DNA of 64,000 bases, taken from assembly GCA_014706295.1 (NCBI GenBank), contig JACSVZ010000004.1, forward strand, positions 9,768,465-9,832,464, written 5' to 3'. Below, piece after piece: positions 25,601 to 34,900 of this stretch. Source of the DNA: Lycocorax pyrrhopterus obiensis. Lineage: Eukaryota > Chordata > Aves > Passeriformes > Paradisaeidae. A program made the position numbers and the translations under genes. The notes under the pieces were generated by a model that saw only the letters and a program-made list of their open reading frames with translations, did no database searches and was not told the DNA's origin. Within the stretch, counting starts at the first letter, position 1, and each line of letters begins with the position of its first letter.

Positions 25601-27410
25601 TCCAAGTGACTAAATAATTCATAGATAGGTAAACAGAACAAGGCACCACAGCTGCGTGGGTTGGGTTTAATGAGGTTTTCTGTTTGTTTATTTGGTTTTT
25701 GAACATGTATAGTCCATTTTTAAATGAGTGCTTAAAGTTAACTTAAATTCAATGAAAACTAGCAGTGGGCAGACAGGTAGATTTGTTAAACAGTAACATT
25801 GTGTATTTATTTTGGTTAATCAAGATGTGTCATCTGAAATTTGTTTCCTTGTAAGGGGAAATTCAGAATTTAAACAATGTTAATAATGCATGGGCATAGT
25901 AATTGCTAAAGAAGACACTTGGCAACTTTACAGAAAAAGAAATTTATGCATTTCCTCATTGCTTACTAAGAATTTTTTCCTTTATTCATGATGTGGTTGT
26001 AACAAACAATTGGGAATTTTGATGCAAGCTTGTGTTTTATAGAATTGTCTAGCTCGTGTTACTACATGAGAAACAGGCCTGTAAATGAGAGCTGTAGAAA
26101 AACTCAATTTATTAGAAGGAGAAAAAAGATAGAAACACTTTGGTATCCTTGCAATTGCAGCAGGAGAGACTGATGAAGTATGAGGAAGAATACTCCCATC
26201 AGCCCTGAAAACGATTTCCCTATTGGAAGTTACCTATAGAAAGGCATAATTAGTATACATAATAGTATGTTAGTAGTAACATACTATTAAAAGTTGTACC
26301 AGGAGCTGGGCTTTGCTGTGACACCTGTGCCACACAATGGTATCAAGGTACATTATGTTCTTAAGGGATAAATGAAACTGGGATGGCAGGTGTGTTGCAC
26401 ACATTTGGGTTTGGACAGCAAAATTGCTGCTTCAGTTCACAATGTTTAGTCAGGAGCTGCTTTCCAAGGGCTCGTAACCTGCTCCTAATAATTTGAAAGG
26501 GGCATGTAACTTGGTGTGTAGGATCTCGGACTGGGAATATAGTCCTTTGCTCAATTCTTCTCTTCTGGCATTTTGAATACCATTAGGCCAGTGTTAAGAT
26601 TTAAACATGGCATTTCCTACACGCTTTAACTTGAAATATTCCTGGTCTGACTACTTTGCTTGTAAAGTAAAAATTATTGTGCCTTTGAAGAACTGTATTT
26701 CCCTTTTCCTCAGTTGTATATATCAAGTTTAGTTCTGTTAATATATAATTAATGAAGAAAAATGAGACTTTCTGAAGAAGATTAGGAGCACATTGTAATC
26801 AGATTTCAGAAATGGATAGATCTTTGGGTCACAGAAGGTCAATTTCCTTGATCCTCTTGTTGGAGGCAGACTGATCTAAACTGGGGATTTTGACTGGTCT
26901 TTCAACAGGCAGCAGTTCACAGGTTGTTTTTACTGACTGCCAGTGTATTGATTTCTAAATTCATTAACAGTATGTATATAGTAAAAGGAGAAAACACCGC
27001 TGTACAAAAAAAAGTGGAAGCTGCTGCCAAAACAGAAAGAACAGTGAGTGAGAATAGCACTAATTCTTTGGGGGTTGTTTTTCCCGTTTCACATCCATCT
27101 AGTGACTAGTTTATGAGACTTAGTTGCTGAGGTGATGAAGTGCAGTGGAAGGTGGTATGAACCTGTGAGAGGTTTGTAGTTTTTCATAGGAATTCTATGA
27201 AAATCTAAATCTATTTAGATTCTGTTCTGGAATCAGTGCTATTTTCCAGTTAGAGCAGACCAGGTTTTGTTGGGTGGCTTAAGAGCAGGCAAAGATGGCA
27301 GTTTGGCTTTTTATTTACTGGGGTGGGCTTTTATCCTGTCATGCAGATGCTTCTTGTCTGCTGGGGTCTGTCTGACTTCTGAGTTCAGGCAGAACATGCT
27401 TCAGCTGCAG
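19671..27410 (+). other. BTBD3: Probable BTBD3 first intron, 5' part
   Basis: AT-rich sequence with no CR1 and no recognised exon. The + strand looks T-rich relative to A over long stretches, which fits the nontranscribed strand of a transcribed intron, although I could not compute it. Open frames (for example 21,228-21,587 and 24,016-24,291) are short and unlike known proteins. An inverted repeat at 26,261-26,288 is listed separately. Confidence 0.5.
26261..26288. repeat. Perfect 12-bp inverted repeat, 4-nt loop
   Basis: The left arm AATAGTATGTTA and right arm TAACATACTATT are exact reverse complements around GTAG. The flanking T/A pair extends the stem to 13. It is AT-rich, so able to extrude as a cruciform or to fold as an RNA hairpin within the intron. 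It is not part of a repeat family I recognise. Confidence 0.92.
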
Positions 27411-27584
27411 CCCTTCCCTTCCCTTCCCTTCCCTTCCCTTCCCTTCCCTTCCCTTCCCTTCCCTTCCCTTCCCTTCCCTTCCCTTCCCTTCCCTTCCCTT
27501 CCCTTCCCTTCCCTTCCCTTCCCTTCCCTTCCCTTCCCTTCCCTTCCCTTCCCTTCCCTTCCCTTCCCTTCCCTTCCCTTCCCT
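27411..27584 (+). repeat. (CCCTT)n array, about 35 perfect units
   Basis: 174 bp of uninterrupted CCCTT on the + strand (AAGGG on the minus strand), bounded by unique sequence ending GCTGCAG and starting TGTCCCAG. Because 5 is not a multiple of 3, all six frames stay open through it and read only Pro-Phe-Pro-Ser-Leu or Lys-Gly-Arg-Glu-Gly repeats. The open frames here are therefore artefacts of the repeat, not genes. It lies within the probable BTBD3 first intron, 2.9 kb before the coding start. Confidence 0.98.
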
Positions 27585-29589
27585 GTCCCAGAAAACACAA
27601 CGTGCTGTACATGTGTGGTGTGTTACAGAACTCAGAGGTTGGTGGATTCCTGTGGATTCACATTACGATCTGTCTTTCCCACATGGAGTTAACTGGTCAG
27701 TCTGTCCCTCATTCACTTTATCTCCTGTAGCCTCCCAGTGACCTTATCTGGTGTGTGTGTAAAATCTTTGGATTTGTCCTGGTCATTGGTTTGAAGAAAT
27801 GTGCAGAGACCTTGATTTTTATATACTTTGTGAGTCTATAAAATGGATTTGTGGAACGACAATCAAATCTCCCAACCCCTGCTATCTTTCACCTTCTGCC
27901 AACTGCAACGCTGAGAACCAGATTTTCTGGAGTCTGTGGTTATCTATATCTTTAAGAGGTTTTTTTAAGATTTCTTCCTTTTGAAATGTTTGTCCTGTGC
28001 AGTGGCAAAAGGGTTATTTTTGTAACTAGAAGGGCTGGAAATTTACATAAGGAGAGGAAAAAAAACTTAAGAAAACTCAACAAACTCAAATTCTGTGCAG
28101 GGAATACCTGCTGTGTTCCTGTTATAAACTCAGCTGTGAGCAGTTATAAGATCCCATCTGTGGGATGAGTTTCTGCTCCTTTACCCCTTCTTTCCCCTCT
28201 CTATGGTTCAATATGGTTTAGATTGTTAGTTTCCCTTTCTAATCAGTCTGTTGCAGGTAAAAAAGAAGAAGCGGGGAGGAGAAAGAAAAGGTTGCTAGAA
28301 ATAATTTCTTTGGAAGTTACATAACTTCCCCTTAATGTATTTAGCAACATGTCTCTGCCTTTCAGCTACACCAGGCATAACCCACCATCTTCCTTTAAAG
28401 CAGCAGATTTTGCACTAAGAGGTTGGATTGTGAAATGTAGCAGCTGAGGCATGGACACATCTCCTTCTGTTTCCCCCTTCCATGAGCAGTGCCTTCAGAC
28501 AGAGAGGGCAGATGTGTCTGGGAATGGCATCATCTCCAACCACTGCAGCAAAGCCTCCAGATGGCCAGGGCACGCAGTTAGTGCTTCGTGTGGAGCTTCT
28601 CCCAAGGAGGCCTGGTAATCTTTGAAACACCTGCACACTCTCAGGTTAAAGACATTCTGAGTGTGTGTCACAAAGCCACAGCTGTGATTCAAGCAGTTGG
28701 GATGGAGATTGAATAAATGGCCTGAGTGATATTTCTGTTTGAGTCAGTGGCAGATTTCTGTCCAGGGCTTCAACAACATTCTTCACCAACCTTTTATCAC
28801 TTTAATTTCCCTGCTGTACTCTTGTCCAGCAAAAATAATTAAGGCAAAATGTGGTGAAATTAGCTTTGAAAGCAGAGGGGTTTTTTTTCTTTAAAACTGA
28901 AAGTAAGTACGAAATCGTATTTTAATTATCTGCTCTCCGGTATTTTAAGGTGTGATATGTTGACACATACCAAGTATTTTTTATTTCCCTGCTTTTGTTT
29001 TCAAGTGGCTATGCTTACTTGGTAGCTTTTCTATACACTTGATCTGCTGTTAAAGAAATCTGATCTAAATTTAAGTTCTGAATAAACTAATGACTGAAAA
29101 TTAGACTTCTTTCCTATTTAAATGGTTTGGTTGGCATAGCTTATATCCTGTTTATTTCAGAAAGTATTTGTGAATAAAATCGGACTGTGTTTGCATCTCA
29201 AGGAGTGATTTTTGCCCGAGACGCTCTAAATCATCCAGACTTTTTCATTTAATGCTTTGAAATATTGATTAAATATATTCACTCTGGTTTGCTTTAATCT
29301 GATTGCACATCTAGAAGTTTTCTTCTGATGTGGTGCAGCCATGTCTGGTGTAAGCTGGCTTAATTAGAACTGCTTATTGATTTGGGACCCCTGTCAAAGG
29401 CTGTTATCTGGAAACATAAGGAGTTAAAGCTGAAGCTGTGACCTCATCCCTGTTCATGTTACACTGGAGTAGAAGCTGCGCTGAAAGGGATTGTTTGGCT
29501 GCATCGCTGTCTGTGCTGCTGCTGCTTGATTGCTTTAATTCGGTTCTGAGATCTGTCGCACACTTGCTGAACAACTCTTACAGGAGGGA
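27585..29589 (+). other. BTBD3: Probable BTBD3 first intron, 3' part, and proximal promoter upstream region
   Basis: AT-rich, no repeat family recognised, no exon recognised. From about 29,340 the sequence becomes less AT-rich and approaches the second CpG island. A CRE-like TGACCTCA lies near 29,439, and a CTG run (CTGTGCTGCTGCTGCTTG) lies near 29,511-29,528. Confidence 0.45.
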
Positions 29590-29592
29590 TTT

Positions 29593-29657
29593 GTGGGAAC
29601 GCTAGAGGCAAAGGAAGCTGTGCTAATATCGAATGCCCGTGGAAACAGTTCCCACGG
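29593..29657. promoter_or_regulatory. Two inverted RBPJ-type motifs, one in a near-perfect palindrome
   Basis: GTGGGAA at 29,593-29,599 and its reverse complement TTCCCAC at 29,649-29,655 match the consensus of RBPJ, the DNA-binding partner of Notch. The second lies inside a 21-nt near-palindrome (29,637-29,657) with arms CCGTGGAAAC and GTTCCCACGG around a single A, with one mismatched pair. The block is just upstream of the proximal CpG island. Function is inferred from motif identity alone. Confidence 0.35.
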
Positions 29658-29709
29658 CAATAGACTCAGATAGATCTTTCTACCCGATTTCAACTTCTCG
29701 TTGCTTCCC

Positions 29710-30100
29710 CAGTGAGCACTGGAGCGGCACCGAGGAGAGCTCACAGACACACGCACGCACACACGCACACGCTCCTGGCCAGCCGTGCGCTTACGCAACG
29801 GCGTGTGCCATTAATTCCTGAATTGCCTCGGCTGCGTGGGAGCTGCGGGAGCGCCGCCGCGGCTCTAACGCGGGAGCGGCGCAGGCTACAATAGGTGTCA
29901 CTGTGCTCGAGCCCAATCGCGCTCGGTGGCTGCAGCCATTGGCTCCGCGCTGCCGCTCCGGCCGCACGGCTGCCAGCCCCGCTCCGCCGCCAGCCCCGCT
30001 CCGCCGCCAGCCCTGCCCGCACAACTTCGGCTCGCCGGCAGCCTGGCGCTGCCGCCGTGCGCTCCTCCTGCCCTCTGCCCGGCGCGTAGCGCTGCCAGGC
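29710..30100 (+). promoter_or_regulatory. BTBD3: CpG island, probable proximal BTBD3 promoter
   Basis: A second CpG-dense, GC-rich block ending about 250 bp before the BTBD3 start codon. It holds a CCAAT box at 29,913-29,917 and an inverted one (ATTGG) at 29,938-29,942, with no TATA box. A 17-bp GC-rich unit is tandemly repeated about 2.6 times from 29,972. I see no clear donor between the island and the ATG, so transcripts starting here probably run unspliced into coding exon 1. They would have a 5' UTR of a few hundred bases, and the full 521-residue protein would come from this promoter. Confidence 0.72.
29972..30016 (+). repeat. 17-bp GC-rich tandem repeat
   Basis: Two exact copies of GCCAGCCCCGCTCCGCC and part of a third, inside the proximal CpG island. 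Confidence 0.85.
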
Positions 30101-30143
30101 GGTTCCTGATCGGGAAAGCTGGAAAGAAGGAAAGCTGGCAGGA

Positions 30144-30188
30144 ATGATGGGGATGTATTTAACGATTCGAGTACTGGATCAAACTTAA
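30144..30188 (+). other. BTBD3: Upstream ORF 1 in the BTBD3 5' leader, 14 codons
   Basis: Tandem ATG ATG opens a short frame (MMGMYLTIRVLDQT, then TAA) if transcription starts in the proximal island. It ends well before the main start, so reinitiation is possible. Confidence 0.5.
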
Positions 30189-30298
30189 AGTCAGTTTTCT
30201 TGCTCGGTGCGCTGGAAAGGTCACCTTGTCTTGCTGGAAAAGAAGCAAACTCTCAGCTCTGCTGCTTTCGGTGTAACAGCTTCCACGTGCATTCCTAA

Positions 30299-30316
30299 AT
30301 GTTCCTAGCTAGTTAG
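30299..30316 (+). other. BTBD3: Upstream ORF 2 in the BTBD3 5' leader, 5 codons
   Basis: ATG TTC CTA GCT AGT TAG (MFLAS, stop) ends 29 nt before the main ATG. It overlaps the in-frame TAG at 30,310-30,312 that closes the main frame upstream. Confidence 0.5.
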
Positions 30317-30345
30317 GCTGTCGGGCTTTACACACGAGTATACTC

Positions 30346-30668
30346 ATGGTAGATGAGAAAGGAAAGAACATGAAATGTCTCACCTTCTTCTTGATGCTTC
30401 CAGAGACGGTCAAGAACAGGTCTAAGAAGAGCTCTAAGAAAGGAAATAGCAGCAGCAGTAGCAACAGCAAATTGCCTCCAGTTTGCTATGAAATCATTAC
30501 CTTAAAGACCAAAAAGAAGAAGAAGATGGCTGCTGATATTTTTCCCCGAAAGAAACCAGCGAACACTAATACAACTGCTGTCCAGCAGTACCATCAGCAA
30601 AATCTCAATAACAACAACACTATTCCTGCACCTAATTGGCAAGGACTTTATCCAACCATCAGAGAGAG
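30346..30668 (+). CDS. BTBD3: BTBD3 coding exon 1 (residues 1-108)
   Basis: This exon starts the BTB domain-containing protein 3. It encodes the N-terminal region before the BTB fold: a short hydrophobic stretch near residues 9-19 (MKCLTFFLMLP), a basic, serine-rich segment (SKKSSKKGNSSSSSNS), a lysine cluster (KTKKKKK) just before Met61, and an Asn/Gln-rich linker. The start is the first in-frame ATG after an in-frame TAG at 30,310. Its Kozak context is mixed, with C at -3 and G at +4. The exon ends AG|GTAAGT at 30,668/30,669 in phase 2. The frame closes two bases into the intron, so splicing is required. The match to vertebrate BTBD3 is near-continuous from memory. Confidence 0.96.
30378..30403 (+). 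promoter_or_regulatory. BTBD3: Internal 3' splice acceptor within coding exon 1
   Basis: A branch-point-like CTCAC (A at 30,382), a TTCTTCTTG pyrimidine-rich stretch and CTTCCAG ending at 30,403 form a plausible 3' splice site about 21 nt from the branch A. Joining a noncoding exon from the distal CpG island here would remove Met1 and leave Met61 (30,526, AAGATGG, strong Kozak) as the first in-frame start. The result would be a 461-residue protein with intact BTB, BACK and PHR domains. A human BTBD3 isoform of that length, starting at the equivalent Met, is known from memory. Confidence 0.55.
30488..30505 (+). other. BTBD3: Out-of-frame short ORF before Met61
   Basis: ATG AAA TCA TTA CCT TAA (MKSLP, stop) lies inside coding exon 1 in another frame, 20 nt before Met61. 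It would be the first ATG after the internal acceptor, so it would act as an upstream ORF on the short-isoform mRNA. Confidence 0.55.
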
Positions 30669-31220
30669 GTAAGTTCAGGGCAGTTTTTTTGGTGTTTGAA
30701 TGGAGAGGTGAAAAGTAGCGAAATGTCCAGAATGCATTTATTTGCTGAAGAAAACACATTTATATTTTATTTGGGCTTTTTTCCTCCCTGTATGTGTGTG
30801 TGAAATAAGAATTTTGGTAATGGAAAAATATTTTAGTATCTCTTTTCCAGACAGTGCATTTGTTTCAGTAAATAAAAATGTTGCTGGAAGCTGCAGCATA
30901 CCCGTAAAGATTTGCTTTTAGACCTCGGTGGGGATTTTCAGTGATACATGCTCTGGACTTTGATTTCCACTTCTTGGAAAGTTCTCAGAAGTTTGGGGGT
31001 TTGTTTTATTGCACACACACCCCTGCCACATGCTTTTTCCTGCTTAGTATTTTCTCTGGTATATTTGTGTGATGATGTGTAAAGTAGCTTGAAGCAAAGT
31101 GTGACCTGCTTCTCTTTGCTAACAAGCAACTTGAAGTTGTTAAGAAATTAAATTTCTTGGGTCTGGGGCATGCAGAGAGTTCCTGGGCGCCACAAATTAA
31201 CATGCTACCTCTGTTTGTAG
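30669..31220 (+). other. BTBD3: BTBD3 intron, 552 bp
   Basis: Begins GTAAGT and ends CTCTGTTTGTAG, a standard GT-AG intron. No repeat or other feature seen. Confidence 0.95.
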
Positions 31221-31311
31221 AAATGCAGTGATGTTCAACAATGACTTGATGGCAGATGTTCATTTTGTGGTCGGGCCACCAGGTGGGACCCAGCGGCTGC
31301 CGGGACACAAA
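31221..31311 (+). CDS. BTBD3: BTBD3 coding exon 2 (residues 108-138)
   Basis: This 91-nt exon encodes the start of the BTB/POZ domain: NAVMFNNDLMADVHFVVG, then the PPGGTQRLPGHK loop. D-V-F-V and the HK preceding the next exon are the classic BTB signature (D-x-x-F, then H-K/R-x-x-L). The first base completes Arg108 and the exon ends at a codon boundary, with AAA|GTAAGC at 31,311/31,312. Reading through the donor would quickly leave the conserved sequence, so both boundaries are well supported. Confidence 0.96.
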
Positions 31312-31810
31312 GTAAGCAACAGCTGCACGATCCGCTCGGGCAGAGAAAGCCGGAGAGAGCTCCCACGGCTACGCCGGGACAGAGCGTGGGAGGCTCGGCT
31401 CTTCTGGGACAGGCAGCAGTCTGTATTTGTGAAGGCCGCATGCAGTGGAATAATCCATCCCTGGCTTTTCTTTGTGTTTTCAGTTAAACAGTACATTTGT
31501 TGGGCTAGGGCAGTAAAGTTAGGAATACTGCTTTGTGCTGTTGATTAATTTTGCTCTTGAGATTTCCTAGAAATAGTTAACTTCTGTGGTGGAGATGAGC
31601 ATTTTCCAGTAGCTAATGCATGTATGCCCAGGAGAGTAAAACACAAGGAAAACGTGTAATTTGTTCTTAACTTGGACTTCATTTCTTACTGAAGTGTGCC
31701 TGTAGAGCCTGTCAGTGCAGCCCAGTATTCTCAGAGTGGCTCTCCCACATTGTTTGTGTTGGCAGTATTTTCAGTTCAAAGCATGAAATAAGATTTCCCT
31801 TTCTCAACAG
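31312..31810 (+). other. BTBD3: BTBD3 intron, 499 bp
   Basis: Begins GTAAGC and ends TTCTCAACAG. Its first 230 bp are GC-rich and stay open in the exon's frame for a while, but the splice sites and homology end the exon at 31,311. Confidence 0.95.
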
Positions 31811-31929
31811 TATGTCCTGGCTGTTGGGAGCTCTGTATTCCATGCGATGTTTTACGGAGAGCTTGCTGAGGACAAAGATGAAATCCGTATACCAGATGTT
31901 GAGCCTGCTGCTTTTCTTGCAATGCTGAA
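31811..31929 (+). CDS. BTBD3: BTBD3 coding exon 3 (residues 139-178)
   Basis: This 119-nt exon continues the BTB domain: YVLAVGSSVFHAMFYGELAE, then DKDEIRIPDVEPAAFLAMLK. It covers the helix that follows H-K-Y-V-L and the strand that carries the I-P-D-V motif, both typical of the BTB core and its dimer and Cul3-contact surfaces. It starts in phase 0 after AACAG and ends at AA|GTAAGC (31,929/31,930) in phase 2. The split codon is completed as Lys178 by the first G of the last exon. Confidence 0.97.
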
Positions 31930-34900
31930 GTAAGCATCATTCATCTGCTGGATATGTTTTCCTGTCTGATGTATACATACGCTGCCAATGTCATAGCTGA
32001 AGTATTAGACTTGCATATAAACAGAAAGAAAGCAGTCGCTTAAAATATTCCTCTTTTTGTGTTTTAAACTTTCCCCTCATTTTGCTCTCCCCCCGTACTT
32101 CCAGGCACACACAGATTAATGTAGGCAGTTGTAAATAATGACTTTGACAGGGGATCTTTGGGCACATTGTGTACTGTAATGCCTATCGATCTGATTTGTC
32201 ACTACACGTTACACAAAGGAACGGAGTTACTAAAAAGATTTGTCAGCTGTAACAAAAAAACCCCAAACCAACTGTTCTACTTTGCAAGCACAGTGAAAAG
32301 TTAAAAATGCATGCAGAAAGCCCCCTCAAACCCAGTAAATTGCTGGGTTTGTAGATTGACATTGTTCCAGTTCTTTTATAAACCTGCAGTATGCCGGTCT
32401 TGTCTTAGAAAAATGACCCTAAGTTATTCAATTTAGCCCCTGAAAAATAAATTTCTCCCCGTGTATCATATTGATGCATTTGGAAAGTGATAAAAAGGCT
32501 GTTTACATGAATAGGGGGTTTTATCTAACAAGGAAAAAGAGTCAGTTTACATGATCATTATTTTCCTTCTTGCAAACTGCGTAAGAAATGCTGTCTTTTC
32601 CTAAATGGGCATAATGAAGCAGCTTCCCTGCCGAATTGTCCTTGAATGTATCTATAAACTCTGATTGTCAAAGAGAAATGCTCTATCACAGAAATGCTGT
32701 GGCTTTGAGGTTTTTTTTCCTTCAGCTTAAATAAATGCCATTGCTTTCTGTACAGAAAATACATCAGTATCTGATAGTGATCCTTTTAATATGCTGCATG
32801 TTTTCTTGCATGTAATGATATAATCACTAGCTAGCAATTTATTGTATTTCATAGATTGTTTCGATTAGCTTGTGATTACAGAACAGTTTCTTTTTCTTTT
32901 TTTACATTTCAGTGGCACCATAGATGAACATTCAAAGTTGCATGTAAAGTTTTTATAGGTTATCATCAACATCAGGAATGTTCTGTGCAAATATCAGTAA
33001 CTGCCAGGAAGAGCCCCACAGATGTTCTATAGACTTGGAATATAAAGTTAAGATATGACATTATGTAGGGAGGTGTGTTATGGATCTTTGCTTTGGGCCC
33101 TTTTGGTTTTGTGGCAGAGCTCAGACTTATGCTTTACTTTCATGCTGAATTTTAAATTTTACAAATCACAAATACAAGATACTTGGATTCTTCCGGCCCC
33201 CCTACCCTTTCTTTTTGAACAGCAATTGTATTTCACTGTGACTAAACGTGATGTGCCATATAAAAACAACACTTTCTGAATTTATCTTTAAGAAATGTGT
33301 GCAGAAAGCAAGAAAAGAGAGTATCAATACTGACATCTAGGTTTTGGCATGTTATTTAGCCCATGGCAATTTAGGAAACTATCTGTGAGAGCATGACCAG
33401 AACCATGGGATTCATCACCTTCTCAGCTTTTATTGAAAAAACCCAAAAGACCAGAAAAAGTTTGTGGTCTGTGTGGCCGTTGAGGTAACCTTGCCAGTGC
33501 TGCCTTCCCCTGATGCAGCATACCTGAGGCTGCTGGGTGTTCCAGTGTCTGCGGACACTGTGGTGGTGCAGGGAAGGCACAGGGATGGTGCTCAGCAGTG
33601 CAGCATCTCCTCATTACAGGATCCACTGCACGTGGAGCTTAGGGGGAGCCACGGTCCCCTTCACTGCTCTCCCTCTGGGAAATCATCCTTGGGAGCATTG
33701 CTTGCAACTGCTGTGAGCTGTGGATGGCAGAAGGCTCGTGATACTGTTGCTACAGAGGGAAAGACTCTGTCTATCCCAAAGCAGCCTCTCCTTCATATCC
33801 TTCTTTCCACATCATAAACTTTGTCGGAAAATACATTGAGTTTGGGTTTTTTGGTTTTGACATCTTGCTGGTTTTTGTTTGTTTGTTTGTTTTTTTCCAC
33901 TGGGCCAATGAGTAGCATAAATAGCATAAATTTTTTTTGTGTTTTATTACACAGTGGGCATTCTGACAACAAGCAAGGTATTGCCAGGTGTAACATAGGA
34001 AATACCATGACTGATAGATATTAATTATTGTCCCAGTAAAACTGCTTTGACTGTTCTCTACGGTTTTAAAAACAGGGTTAAACTTATAGTCTAGCTGTCA
34101 AACTGAACTGGTGCTTTAATGTATTATATCTTATCTCAGTCTTGACTGTTCAAGTTAGAACTGTGATCTCATCTCATCCCAGGCTGAGTGTGTTACTAAA
34201 CCATCAAACCCCCTGCTCTGGCAGAATCCTCTGTTTGAGAACAGGGAGAAACTGGAATATCAGTAACTGCAGACCAGAGTCGAGGTGCATTGGCAGAGTA
34301 AGAGGTGTGGAGTATTGCTGACAGCCGATCTGTGCTGTGTCTGCTGTATATCAGTGATATTAGTTCTTGATTTTCAGGAATATTAAAATAGCAACTTTTG
34401 TACTATTTCGATTTAAAACAGATGTCATCACTCTCTGCTGTACTAGCAGGCAAAGAGAAGTAATGGAAGGGAGGAAAGAGTTGGAGAGCGATGAGGAGAA
34501 TCATAAAAACAAATTAATTGAAAATGGAATTTTTTGTGCTGTAAAGGAGCTAAGCCTGTAACCATTGATATAGAGATGTGTTCTTTGGTTTACAAATAAG
34601 CTGAAACCAAGTAGTAAAGACTAAAAATAGGCTTGGCTCTGTGTAAGTTTTCTTTTTCTCTGTAACCTCTTAGATTTTATATTGCTGGAGCAGTATCTCC
34701 TCTGTGTGTGTTTTCCAAATGTGGCATGGAGGATACTCTCTTACAGCTGCAAAAACACAAATAGTTATTTATAGCTATAATCAGACCAGTGTAGGTACTA
34801 ATTCCTCTTTATAGGCACATCTGTTCTGCAGAAAACTCATTGTGTAGGGAGACCTGCTAACTAGAAAATGTTAATTAGTACAGGGTTGCATACAACTTTA

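Noticed and set aside
27267..27692. 141-codon frame and its antisense partners over the CCCTT array
   Set aside because: Same repeat artefact. The flanking residues are unlike any protein.
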